6,986 nucleotides of DNA from Desulfuromonadaceae bacterium UBA2294 (lineage in GTDB: Bacteria; Desulfobacterota; Desulfuromonadia; Desulfuromonadales; UBA2294). The translations under genes were made by a program, and so were the position numbers. The notes under the pieces are model-generated. The model worked only from the letters and a program-made list of their open reading frames with translations, made no database searches and was not told the origin of the DNA. Positions 1 through 6,095 of the stretch are shown one piece after another. How positions within the stretch are numbered: position 1 is the first letter of the stretch; every line of letters starts with the position of its first letter. Location: contig DDWE01000088.1 in the NCBI GenBank assembly GCA_002345625.1, forward strand, positions 1-6,986, written 5' to 3'.

Positions 1-2
1 CG

Positions 3-3000
3 CCGTTTGGGGTACGGGTCCCGTCCCAGAAACGGCCGACGATTAGTGTCAAAGTGGTCAAGGCAGACATCATCCCCGGCCCTCCGGCGCAGCCCGGTCC
101 GGGGAGTATGCCCGCTGTGGCCGTCAAGGCACCGGTGGTTGTCGCGCCCAAGGGGAAGTCTTCAGCAGGGTCGGTGGATCAAACTCGGTCGATTTCTGGT
201 GACCTGGCGGTTGAGCAATACCCGGTGAAGGCTGAGCCGTCCCGCTGGCTTGAAGCAGAGCGCCAGCGCTACAGAGAGCTGCTGCAGACCGGCACCTACG
301 ATGTTCTGGTTGTGCCGTTCCAGGTCAGTGGCTATGCCATTGATCGACCGGGACGATCCCTGATGACCCGTTATCTGTCGCGTGAACTGCACCGGGCGAC
401 GCAGTGGAAAATCCCTGACCCCACTCTGGTTGCCAAGGCCCTCGGCGAGCAGAATCGTACGTTTGATCCAAAACAGGTCTATGCTCTGGCTAATACGCTG
501 AAGGTCCGGAAGATTGTCTGGTGCTATGCAGGGCATGAACAGGATTTGCAGCTGGACGTTCACTTTGTCGTCCAGCAGCGCGAAGGCAAAGGTCCTTTGC
601 GTGAACAATCTCCGCAGCAGATTGTGGAGCGATTTGACATTCCGTTCAGTGACAGCTTGCCACCTTCGCAGGCGCTCCTTCCGGTTCTTGGCGAACTCAC
701 CGCAGAGATGGGGTTTCGTCCTGCCGATAAAAAATTACAGCAGCAGCGTACACTCAAGTCCTCTGGTCCGGCGTTCCCGGCGGATTTGGCGACGATCCTC
801 AAAAGTCACGACGCTCCGGCGATCGACCGTGCCGCCTACCTGCAGTTGCTGGCTATTTTGTGTCCAAGCACCATCGAGGCACAAGGGTTTTACGAACGTT
901 CTCTGGTCTTGCTTGAAGATGTCCCCGCGGATATGGCAGGGCGCAATTTGCTGCGCGCGCGTGCCTTGTTAAACCTCGGTCGACGACCGGCCGCCGTGGC
1001 GGCTTTGCGCGAAGCGCACACCCCGGCTGAGCAGGCCTTTCGAGCTTACCTTGACGGCAACTCGGATCCGTCCCGTACCTGGGCAGAAAAAATAGAAAAC
1101 CCGGTGTATCGAACCCTGGCCGAACTCGAATCCGCCAGTTTGGCCAACAGTTACGGCATCCGGGAGTCGTTCATTGGACGCTTTCCTGCCGCGGTGCGTG
1201 TCCTACCTGAATGGGATGCGCTGATTCGCTGGCGACTCGATCTTTTTGATGCCTGGCATGTCGATGATAACCTGACGGTTAAAGAGTTGCTCGACCGGCA
1301 TTTCCCGATCAAGGGTTTCTCGCTCAAGGAGTTGGCCTACGCGAATATGGTCGTCGGTCGGGGGGAATACCCTGAGATGCTTGATACCGCCGCGACGGAG
1401 CACGTGCGCAAGGTCCTTAATGCGGCTGCTCCGGTACTGCTTGCCAACGGCGATTCAGGCCCGGTGCCTCTCGACCTGCTGCGGTTGTTCGACAGTATCG
1501 GCCTGGCCAATATCGCGCAGGGCATCAACATCGGCTTCTGGCGCGGGAACCCGCAGGAAGTGCTGGATGATGTCGATCGCTACAAGCCGCTGTTTGACCA
1601 GCACCCGCTAATGGAATGGTATCGTTCACATGCGCTTCGCCGACTTTCAGGTGAGCATGGGGGGAAGAAAAGCAGTCTTTATCAGGAGGCCCAGCAACGT
1701 TTTGAAGCGCTTTGCGCGTGGGAACAGGGGCAGACAAGTTTTTCGGTCACGGCCTGCGGCAACGTAACGCGCACCTACGACTTCGATTTTCCGCGTCGAA
1801 GCGACTGGATCTTTATGGCTGCCTGGGATTCTCCTTCCGACCGCATCTTTGATAATCCGCAGGAGCTGATTCGGAACGGGGAGTACAAGGTGACACCCAA
1901 TGACCGGCGCTACCTCTTTGACCAGCGCATTGCGCTCGATTATACGCAGACCGGTTTCAGCGAATTGAAAAAATACCACCAGGCATTAAAGCGTATGCAT
2001 TACGACAAAGAGGCAGACGAAGTTGTAGAGCAATACCGAAGCCGGTTTCAGGGGATCCCGGCACGGGAAGCTTTTTACGCCGAGCTCGCGCGCAAGAATG
2101 GCCACGTGGGGGCGGTCGCTGATGTGTATGAAGAGGCCGTTCTCAGGCAACCGATGCAATGGAGCGGCTATAAAAACCTCTTCTACGAAAAGATTCGGCA
2201 GGGCGATCTCGATGGTGCCGTTCGGGCCGCATGGCGTTATCAGCCATTTACAATGGCACCTGAAGAACGGCAAAAATTGAAGATCGGTAATGTGGACCTC
2301 TCCAACCAGGCGTACCATATCGGTCAGTTTCTCTTCGCCGGCGGCTTTATTGACCAGGCGCGTCCGTTTCTGGAACTGTCGGCCGGCTACGAGACCGGTT
2401 CGGCTGCCGAGTATATCAGCCGCGAATTTCTCGCGCGGGTCGATCAGGATTTTATGCAGGCTGCAGCGCTCAGCCTGCGGCGCGCCGAACGCTACAACGA
2501 CGCCGACGCCTATGCCAACTATATGAGCTACCTGAAGTTGATGGGCGAGGATCAGGCCGCCTGGGCCGTTCTCGACACTCTGCGTAAGTCACCCGGCGGG
2601 CAGGGGTACCTCTACCCCGTGTTGCTTGCTCAGCAAATGGATAATCTGACGGCGCAGCAGCAATTCGACTGGCTGTTGTCCCAGAAGTTCGACCAGGACG
2701 TTGTGAAGGAGGTCGCACTCAGGCAGGCCGTGAACATTTACGCGATCGACCGGCCAGTCTCCATGGCGATGGTTGAGCCCTTCGATCGTCTGGAAAACTG
2801 GTTCTGGGAGACGTTCAAGCTTCCGCCCTATCTGGTACTCGACCAGGGCGCGAACCGTTTGGGCGGGGTGTTTTCTATAACTAACAAGACCTATCCTGCG
2901 GGGACCGTATCGGCGTGCAAGACGCTTTCGCAGGCCTATGCGCTGATTCGGACTGACCAGCTGGGCAAAGCGTTTAAGGTGATCGACTCGACGTTCCTGC

Positions 3001-3584
3001 AGCTGCCCGTCGATCAGGACGATTACAGCTTCATGCTGCCGTACGGTGCCTGGGCCGCGTCCAAGTCAGGACAGTCCAGAGTCATGCAGTCGTACCTGGA
3101 CCGACGCTCGAAGGAGTTAGCACCGGATTTTGACGACTATCTAGCACGGGCGTTTCTCCTCGGTGGACGAGGGACGCATGCCGAGGCGGTGAAATGCCTC
3201 CAACTCGCATGGTTCAATATCTTTTCGGCCAAGGGCAATCGGCTGGTTCCGGCCAAGTTCCAGTTTCTTGAAGCGTGCACATGGCTTTACGAGAGCACTC
3301 TGCATGATGCCTACAAGCAGTTGCTGCTGGAAAAAGCCAGGAGTCTGCAGGCTCTGGCCCCGGAGATTTCCTGGGGGTATTCGATGGCTTTGGCTTATGC
3401 CGAGTCGGAGCCGGAGCGGCTGAAATGTCTAGCGCTGACTCTCTACCTCGATCCGCAGTCGATGCGGCTAGCAGGCGTGTCCGATAAAGATAAAAAACGG
3501 GCCCGGGACTGGTTCAAGGACAATAATCCGTTCGATCGTCGACGGGGGACGCATGAGGGCAACGCGGATAATGTTAAACTTTGA
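3..3584 (+). CDS. Large TPR-like helical-repeat protein with N-proximal TolB-N/FlgO-like domain (5' partial)
   Basis: The frame is open from base 3 to a TGA at 3582-3584, about 1193 codons. The GTG at 54 is the first start-like codon of note but has no Shine-Dalgarno sequence, and the frame continues upstream, so the gene probably begins outside the window. Counting from the GTG at 54, residues 6-40 are a Pro/Ala/Lys/Ser-rich linker. Residues 82-175 look like an alpha/beta domain: strand YDVLVVPF, helix LMTRYLSRELHRA, then DPKQVYALANTLKVRKIVW and strand LDVHFVVQQ. This order resembles TolB-N/FlgO/CsgG-type domains of envelope proteins. The remainder is mostly amphipathic helices with TPR character, for example ARALLNLGRRPAAVAALREA near 302-321. 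No catalytic motif is apparent. A role as an envelope-associated scaffold is inference from fold resemblance. The stop lies 18 bp before the 179-bp repeat, and no clear terminator follows it. Confidence 0.85.
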   Translation, partial: PFGVRVPSQKRPTISVKVVKADIIPGPPAQPGPGSMPAVAVKAPVVVAPKGKSSAGSVDQTRSISGDLAVEQYPVKAEPSRWLEAERQRYRELLQTGTYDVLVVPFQVSGYAIDRPGRSLMTRYLSRELHRATQWKIPDPTLVAKALGEQNRTFDPKQVYALANTLKVRKIVWCYAGHEQDLQLDVHFVVQQREGKGPLREQSPQQIVERFDIPFSDSLPPSQALLPVLGELTAEMGFRPADKKLQQQRTLKSSGPAFPADLATILKSHDAPAIDRAAYLQLLAILCPSTIEAQGFYERSLVLLEDVPADMAGRNLLRARALLNLGRRPAAVAALREAHTPAEQAFRAYLDGNSDPSRTWAEKIENPVYRTLAELESASLANSYGIRESFIGRFPAAVRVLPEWDALIRWRLDLFDAWHVDDNLTVKELLDRHFPIKGFSLKELAYANMVVGRGEYPEMLDTAATEHVRKVLNAAAPVLLANGDSGPVPLDLLRLFDSIGLANIAQGINIGFWRGNPQEVLDDVDRYKPLFDQHPLMEWYRSHALRRLSGEHGGKKSSLYQEAQQRFEALCAWEQGQTSFSVTACGNVTRTYDFDFPRRSDWIFMAAWDSPSDRIFDNPQELIRNGEYKVTPNDRRYLFDQRIALDYTQTGFSELKKYHQALKRMHYDKEADEVVEQYRSRFQGIPAREAFYAELARKNGHVGAVADVYEEAVLRQPMQWSGYKNLFYEKIRQGDLDGAVRAAWRYQPFTMAPEERQKLKIGNVDLSNQAYHIGQFLFAGGFIDQARPFLELSAGYETGSAAEYISREFLARVDQDFMQAAALSLRRAERYNDADAYANYMSYLKLMGEDQAAWAVLDTLRKSPGGQGYLYPVLLAQQMDNLTAQQQFDWLLSQKFDQDVVKEVALRQAVNIYAIDRPVSMAMVEPFDRLENWFWETFKLPPYLVLDQGANRLGGVFSITNKTYPAGTVSACKTLSQAYALIRTDQLGKAFKVIDSTFLQLPVDQDDYSFMLPYGAWAASKSGQSRVMQSYLDRRSKELAPDFDDYLARAFLLGGRGTHAEAVKCLQLAWFNIFSAKGNRLVPAKFQFLEACTWLYESTLHDAYKQLLLEKARSLQALAPEISWGYSMALAYAESEPERLKCLALTLYLDPQSMRLAGVSDKDKKRARDWFKDNNPFDRRRGTHEGNADNVKL

Positions 3585-3602
3585 CGTGACCACACTGTCA
3601 TA

Positions 3603-3781
3603 GTCATAGGGGACGTTGGTAAGTTACGTAAGTTATTCATCCGACAATCTTCTCTCCCACCCTGACCCCTCTGCTCTGCGGGAGGCCGAGATTGGGTCTT
3701 GTGGAACCCTTTCCTCGAAGCTCTCTGTCTCCCCTTTGGCGCCCGGCGCTGGCGGACCCTCCTTTGGGACAGCTGCACCTC
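3603..3781. repeat. 179-bp direct repeat, copy 1
   Basis: This segment recurs at 6076-6254 in the same orientation with only two differences (C3627/T6100 and T3712/G6185). It begins with GTCATAGGGGACGTTGG and ends at CAGCTGCACCTC. Just before it, a TCATAG hexamer is doubled (3598-3609), which the second copy lacks. Its right end coincides with the left end of the IS3-family element. Internally, CAATCT and CTCCC can pair with GGGAG and AGATTG downstream, so part of it may fold. Short open frames cross it on both strands but lack ribosome binding sites, so I treat it as non-coding. It accounts for most of the gap between the large gene and the transposase. Confidence 0.95.
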
Positions 3782-3825
3782 CGTAAGCTTACCCAAAACG
3801 TAGACATGTCAAAAGTAGAGTTTTC
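3781..3825. repeat. Left terminal inverted repeat of the IS3-family element
   Basis: The reverse complement of this stretch aligns without gaps to 4931-4975. The outer 10 bp are identical, as is a GAAAAC block at the inner edge. TCTACTTTT aligns with CCTACTTTA, and a TGTCT block is shared. The segment around 3791-3801 is poorly conserved. Confidence 0.75.
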
Positions 3826-3851
3826 TGGCAAAATGCAACCAGGAGGCTCTG

Positions 3852-4118
3852 ATGAAAAAGTCACGTTTTACCGAAACTCAGATTGTTGCAATCCTTAACG
3901 AGGCCGACGCCGGGATTCAGGTTAAGGATATATGCCGTAAGCACGGTATCTCTGATGCCACCTACTACAACTGGAAATCGAAGTACGGCGGAATGAGTGC
4001 TTCTGATCTAAAGCGCATGAAAGAGCTTGAGGTCGAGAACTCAAAACTCAAGCGCATGTACGCTGACATGGCCCTTGAAAACCGGGCAATGAAAGACCTG
4101 ATTGAAAAAAAGCTTTAA
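3852..4118 (+). CDS. IS3-family transposase OrfA (helix-turn-helix subunit)
   Basis: This 88-residue protein starts at an ATG preceded by a strong AGGAGG (3841-3846) with 5-bp spacing. The N-terminus MKKSRFTETQIVAILNEADA opens the helix-turn-helix typical of IS3-family OrfA, continuing through DICRKHGISDATYYNWKSKY (about residues 26-45). It binds the element's terminal repeats. Residues 53-88 form a leucine-zipper-like coiled coil (LKRMKELEVENSKLKRMY), the usual multimerisation segment. The frame ends in TAA at 4116-4118, just after an A AAA AAG heptamer. OrfA alone commonly acts as a regulator, and the frameshifted OrfAB fusion is the active transposase. The length is normal for the family and I see no damage. 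Confidence 0.93.
   Translation: MKKSRFTETQIVAILNEADAGIQVKDICRKHGISDATYYNWKSKYGGMSASDLKRMKELEVENSKLKRMYADMALENRAMKDLIEKKL
4106..4112 (+). promoter_or_regulatory. Programmed -1 ribosomal frameshift slippery site (A AAA AAG)
   Basis: The heptamer A AAA AAG sits in the correct phase in orfA (third base of GAA, then AAA and AAG), two codons before the orfA stop at 4116. The -1 frame has a TGA at 4103-4105 immediately upstream and no usable start nearby, then runs open to 4960. Slippage here would give an OrfAB fusion of about 369 residues. This motif is the well-known frameshift signal of IS3-family elements. I did not identify a convincing downstream pseudoknot or stem. Confidence 0.8.
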
Positions 4119-4960
4119 GGCCGGCTGATAAGCGCGAAGCAGTCACTTACTTAATTGCCGAGCATCGTCTGTCTGTACGGCGCAGTTGTTTTTGCCTCAG
4201 ACTCTCTCGGGCGGCCTACTATCAAACACCCAAAGGGCCTGATCGTGATGCCGAGGTCATCGACGCCATCAATACGGTGATCGACAAACATCCTCGTTGG
4301 GGCTTTTGGAAGTGCTTCAAGGTTCTGCGCAGAAGTCACCGCTGGAATCATAAGCGTGTAAATCGTGTCTACTGCGAACTGCACCTGAACCAGAAACGCC
4401 GGGCTAAGAAGCGGCTGCCGCAGCGGATCAAGCAACCCTTACTTGTGCCGCCACAGCCGAATCAAACGTGGTCGGCAGATTTCATGAGCGACTCGCTTTA
4501 TGCGGGCAAACGGTTCCGCACTTTTAACGTAATTGACGATTTCAACCGCGAGCTGCTCCATGTTGAAATCGACACATCGATTACAGGCAAACGACTGATC
4601 CGCGTCTTTGAACGTCTTCGTCTGGATCGCGGGTTGCCGGACGTTTTACGGACCGACAATGGGCCTGAGTTTTTATGTGGCGAGTTCATCGCATGGGCTG
4701 ACTCTGTCGGCATGACGATTCAATATATTCAGTCAGGCGAGCCGAACCAGAACGCATACATTGAACGCTTCAACAAAACCTATCGAAACGAGGTTCTCGA
4801 CCTGTACTTGTTCCGTAATCTGAACGAAGTACGGGAAGCAACTCACTGGTGGAAAATCGAATATAACGAAGAACGGCCTCATGACTCACTGGGAGATCTG
4901 ACGCCAGCCGAATACATGACAAGGAACACCGAAAACCCTACTTTACAACTGTCTGCTTGA
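4112..4960 (+). CDS. IS3-family transposase OrfB (DDE integrase catalytic subunit)
   Basis: This is read in the -1 frame after the slippery site as ALRPADKREAVTYL..., about 282 residues ending at TGA 4958-4960. A GTG at 4277 could start a shorter product, but it would lose the conserved N-terminal part (SLSRAAYYQTP-type segment), so expression as an OrfAB fusion is preferred. The rve-type core is complete. The first Asp is in TWSADF (residue 123 counting from 4112), the second in RTDNGPEF (182), and the Glu in NAYIERFNKTYRNE (218), giving the DD(35)E spacing. The C-terminal signature YNEERPHDSLGDLTPAEY is typical of the family. It catalyses strand cleavage and transfer at the IS ends. No stop or frameshift interrupts it, so the element may be active. 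Confidence 0.93.
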   Translation, partial: ALRPADKREAVTYLIAEHRLSVRRSCFCLRLSRAAYYQTPKGPDRDAEVIDAINTVIDKHPRWGFWKCFKVLRRSHRWNHKRVNRVYCELHLNQKRRAKKRLPQRIKQPLLVPPQPNQTWSADFMSDSLYAGKRFRTFNVIDDFNRELLHVEIDTSITGKRLIRVFERLRLDRGLPDVLRTDNGPEFLCGEFIAWADSVGMTIQYIQSGEPNQNAYIERFNKTYRNEVLDLYLFRNLNEVREATHWWKIEYNEERPHDSLGDLTPAEYMTRNTENPTLQLSA

Positions 4961-4975
4961 CAGGGAAGCTTACGG
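4931..4975. repeat. Right terminal inverted repeat of the IS3-family element
   Basis: This is the partner of 3781-3825, overlapping the end of orfB. It contains a perfect outward-facing TTGACA at 4957-4962, a consensus sigma-70 -35 hexamer. Its last base begins the heptamer GTTAGGC (4975-4981). Confidence 0.75.
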
Positions 4976-5091
4976 TTAGGCTTCCAGAATGCTAAGTTTG
5001 GGGGAAAGGGTCAGGGAAAGGGGTCAAACGCCATCTACAGAATTCGATGGTAGACCCCTTTTTGTGACCCATTTATGGCCTAAGGAAAAAT
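4976..5091. other. Non-coding leader between IS right end and AT-rich gene, with REP-like motif
   Basis: This stretch follows the IS end. It contains a near-tandem duplication, GGGAAAGGGTCA (5002-5013) and GGGAAAGGGGTCA (5014-5026). It then has a hairpin: AAAGGGGTC (5017-5025) pairs with GACCCCTTT (5053-5061), enclosing an inner CCATC/GATGG stem (5031-5035 with 5046-5050). Five T residues (5059-5063) make it terminator-like, and GGGTCAGGG-type sequence also resembles dispersed REP elements. A short open frame crosses it, but with no sign of being coding. The ribosome binding site of the next gene is at its end. Confidence 0.5.
5017..5063 (+). terminator. Possible rho-independent terminator or REP hairpin upstream of the AT-rich gene
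   Basis: An outer 9-bp stem and an inner 5-bp stem with a 10-nt loop are separated by an asymmetric internal loop and followed by TTTTT. It could stop transcription coming out of the transposase genes. The interrupted stem makes this less certain than the terminator at 6274-6311. Confidence 0.4.
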
Positions 5092-5889
5092 ATGATGGGC
5101 TTAATCATCTTAGCTGTTATCGCTATATATGCTTTTTTAGCGTCATCAATTGTAAGATATGTTTATACAAAGACAGGAAATAATAAGAAAAGATATTTAG
5201 TTATTGCTATCGCAATTCTCCTTCCATTTTGGGATATGATTCTTCATTATCCCGTTTATTGGATTTTGAGTTCTACAGTTCCAGAAGTTGAAAGATACAA
5301 ACCATACGAAAAGGTTGAAGGATTTTATGAGGATTATATCCCTGGGGGAAACGTTGCATACAATATGTTTTTGCACAAAACCTTTGAGAATAAATATAGT
5401 ATTTATTTTGAAGAAGATGACAAATACAACAAAAAGGAACGTCGTTGGGATAAAAAATATTATAAAGCATTTTGGTTAAATAATAGTAATTCACCTACCT
5501 GTTTTCCTCTGCAACCGAGCACTGTTGAGGGAAAATACATTGAATTAATAAATAATAATTGGTGCATTTCTGTAGAAGAGATTGACGAAAGTCAAATGAC
5601 AAAATATTGGGAACTTAACACCAAAGAAGTATTTCATTTGCCAATATTTTATTTAAACATATACATTGTTGATTTCTTCGTATCTGACAGGCATACGGGG
5701 GAACCATTTCTTAGATATAGAGATGTATTTGTTGATAGGAGTTGGCTGACTGCAATAAATTTTGTGAGTGGTAGAAAAAGTGTAAAAAGTGGTACAAAAT
5801 TTACATATGGTTCCAGTGGTGGAGGGTTCCATTTTCCTGATTACAATATTATCAAAATTCTAGATTCAAAAGAACTGCCAAATATATAG
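5092..5889 (+). CDS. Unrecognised AT-rich two-helix membrane protein
   Basis: This 265-residue protein (264 if the second ATG at 5095 is used) is preceded by AAGGA at 5082-5086, which is 5 nt before the first ATG and 8 nt before the second, so either start is plausible. Two hydrophobic segments lie at residues 3-21 (GLIILAVIAIYAFLASSIV) and 35-60 (YLVIAIAILLPFWDMI...). The loop between them is rich in Lys/Arg (RYVYTKTGNNKKR), predicting that loop in the cytoplasm and the roughly 200-residue C-terminal part in the periplasm. That part is rich in Tyr, Asn and Lys, has two cysteines (137, 158) that could pair, and has a Gly-rich GSSGGGFHFPD near the end. I recognise no family or catalytic motif. 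G+C is far below both flanking chromosomal genes (around 30% in lines counted by eye), indicating transfer. It sits alone, bracketed by GTTAGGC upstream and an attC-like hairpin 9 nt after its stop, as in an integron cassette. Confidence 0.8.
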   Translation: MMGLIILAVIAIYAFLASSIVRYVYTKTGNNKKRYLVIAIAILLPFWDMILHYPVYWILSSTVPEVERYKPYEKVEGFYEDYIPGGNVAYNMFLHKTFENKYSIYFEEDDKYNKKERRWDKKYYKAFWLNNSNSPTCFPLQPSTVEGKYIELINNNWCISVEEIDESQMTKYWELNTKEVFHLPIFYLNIYIVDFFVSDRHTGEPFLRYRDVFVDRSWLTAINFVSGRKSVKSGTKFTYGSSGGGFHFPDYNIIKILDSKELPNI

Positions 5890-5898
5890 AAAACGCAT

Positions 5899-5966
5899 AA
5901 CCAACGGGTCGATTTCGACGCGCCAAAACCTGGCGGTTTTAGCGCGTCTTGCCCGAAACGTTGAGG
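5899..5966 (+). other. attC-like imperfect inverted repeat (candidate integron recombination site)
   Basis: The stretch folds symmetrically. CAACG (5902-5906) pairs with CGTTG (5959-5963), TCG (5909-5911) with CGA (5954-5956 strand read inward), then an unpaired spacer, then GACGCGC (5917-5923) with GCGCGTC (5942-5948), a single mismatch, and AAAACC with GGTTTT around a TGGC loop. The outer elements AACCAAC (5899-5905) and GTTGAGG (5960-5966) match the attC R''/R' consensus RYYYAAC/GTTRRRY at 6 of 7 positions each, with the essential AAC/GTT triplets paired. The length (68 nt) and the position just after a stop codon also fit. No T-tract follows, arguing against a plain terminator. No integrase gene is in the window, so this stays a candidate. 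Confidence 0.42.
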
Positions 5967-5976
5967 CTGTAGAAAC

Positions 5977-5991
5977 ACCTGAATATCAGGT
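5977..5991. promoter_or_regulatory. Small perfect palindrome in the leader of the truncated lipoprotein gene
   Basis: ACCTGA and TCAGGT form a perfect 6-bp inverted repeat around ATA, 23 bp before the ATG at 6015. It could be an operator half-site pair, but short palindromes also occur by chance in AT-rich DNA. No protein is assigned. Confidence 0.25.
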
Positions 5992-6014
5992 AATTGTTAA
6001 AGGCTGATACCAAG

Positions 6015-6095
6015 ATGACAAATCAATTAGTTAGAGCCATATTGACGGCAGTTTTATTATTGTTTGTACTTGGTTGTCATAGGGGACGTTGGTAA
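6015..6095 (+). pseudogene. 5' remnant of a lipoprotein gene, truncated by the 179-bp repeat
   Basis: An ATG opens a 26-codon frame ending in TAA at 6093-6095. The first 20 residues are a convincing lipoprotein signal: an Arg at position 7, a hydrophobic run ILTAVLLLFV, and the lipobox VLGC with Cys21. The next residues (HRGRW) are encoded within the repeat, whose common sequence starts at 6076, so the native gene ends at or just after the Cys codon. The rest of the gene is not on the other side of the repeat, where only 19 bp separate it from the ackA terminator. I therefore read this as a gene start left behind by a deletion or recombination. A real 26-residue lipopeptide cannot be excluded. 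The upstream AAAGG (5999-6003) is a weak, distant Shine-Dalgarno candidate. The gene would be the next cassette if the attC-like site is real. Confidence 0.55.

Larger units (their letters stand above)
3781..4975 (+). mobile_element. IS3-family insertion sequence (IS407/IS51-like orfA-orfB organisation)
   Basis: This 1195-bp element has two overlapping transposase frames and imperfect terminal inverted repeats of 45 bp (33 matches by my alignment), with a perfect outermost 10 bp (CCGTAAGCTT at left, AAGCTTACGG at right). Size, orfA with a helix-turn-helix and leucine-rich coiled coil, orfB with DD(35)E, and a -1 slippery heptamer all fit the IS3 family. OrfA resembles the IS407/IS51-type subgroup, a recognition from memory of the family. 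The ends are CC..GG rather than the family's usual TG..CA, so the exact boundaries may differ by a few bases. No 3-5 bp target duplication is visible: the left flank is GCACCT and the right flank TTAGGC. Confidence 0.88.

Noticed and set aside
54..228. GTG at 54 as the true start of the large gene
   Set aside because: No Shine-Dalgarno sequence precedes it and the frame remains open upstream to the window edge with coding-like sequence, so the start is likely outside.
3443..3796. Minus-strand 117-codon frame spanning the end of the large gene and repeat copy 1, with a similar frame at 6057-6251
   Set aside because: Both owe their similarity to the 179-bp nucleotide repeat. They are Arg-rich, lack ribosome binding sites and overlap real genes or their remnants. 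They are translations of a non-coding repeat.
4989..5183. Plus-strand 64-codon frame starting in the IS-proximal leader
   Set aside because: It translates the REP-like motif and then the 5' part of the membrane-protein gene in another frame. It has no ribosome binding site, and the 5092 frame has better evidence.
5917..5948. Inner GC/AT hairpin after the AT-rich gene as an ordinary intrinsic terminator
   Set aside because: The stem is strong but is followed by TTGCCCG with no T-tract, and the pairing extends outward in the interrupted pattern of an attC. A terminator role is not excluded but is not the better reading.
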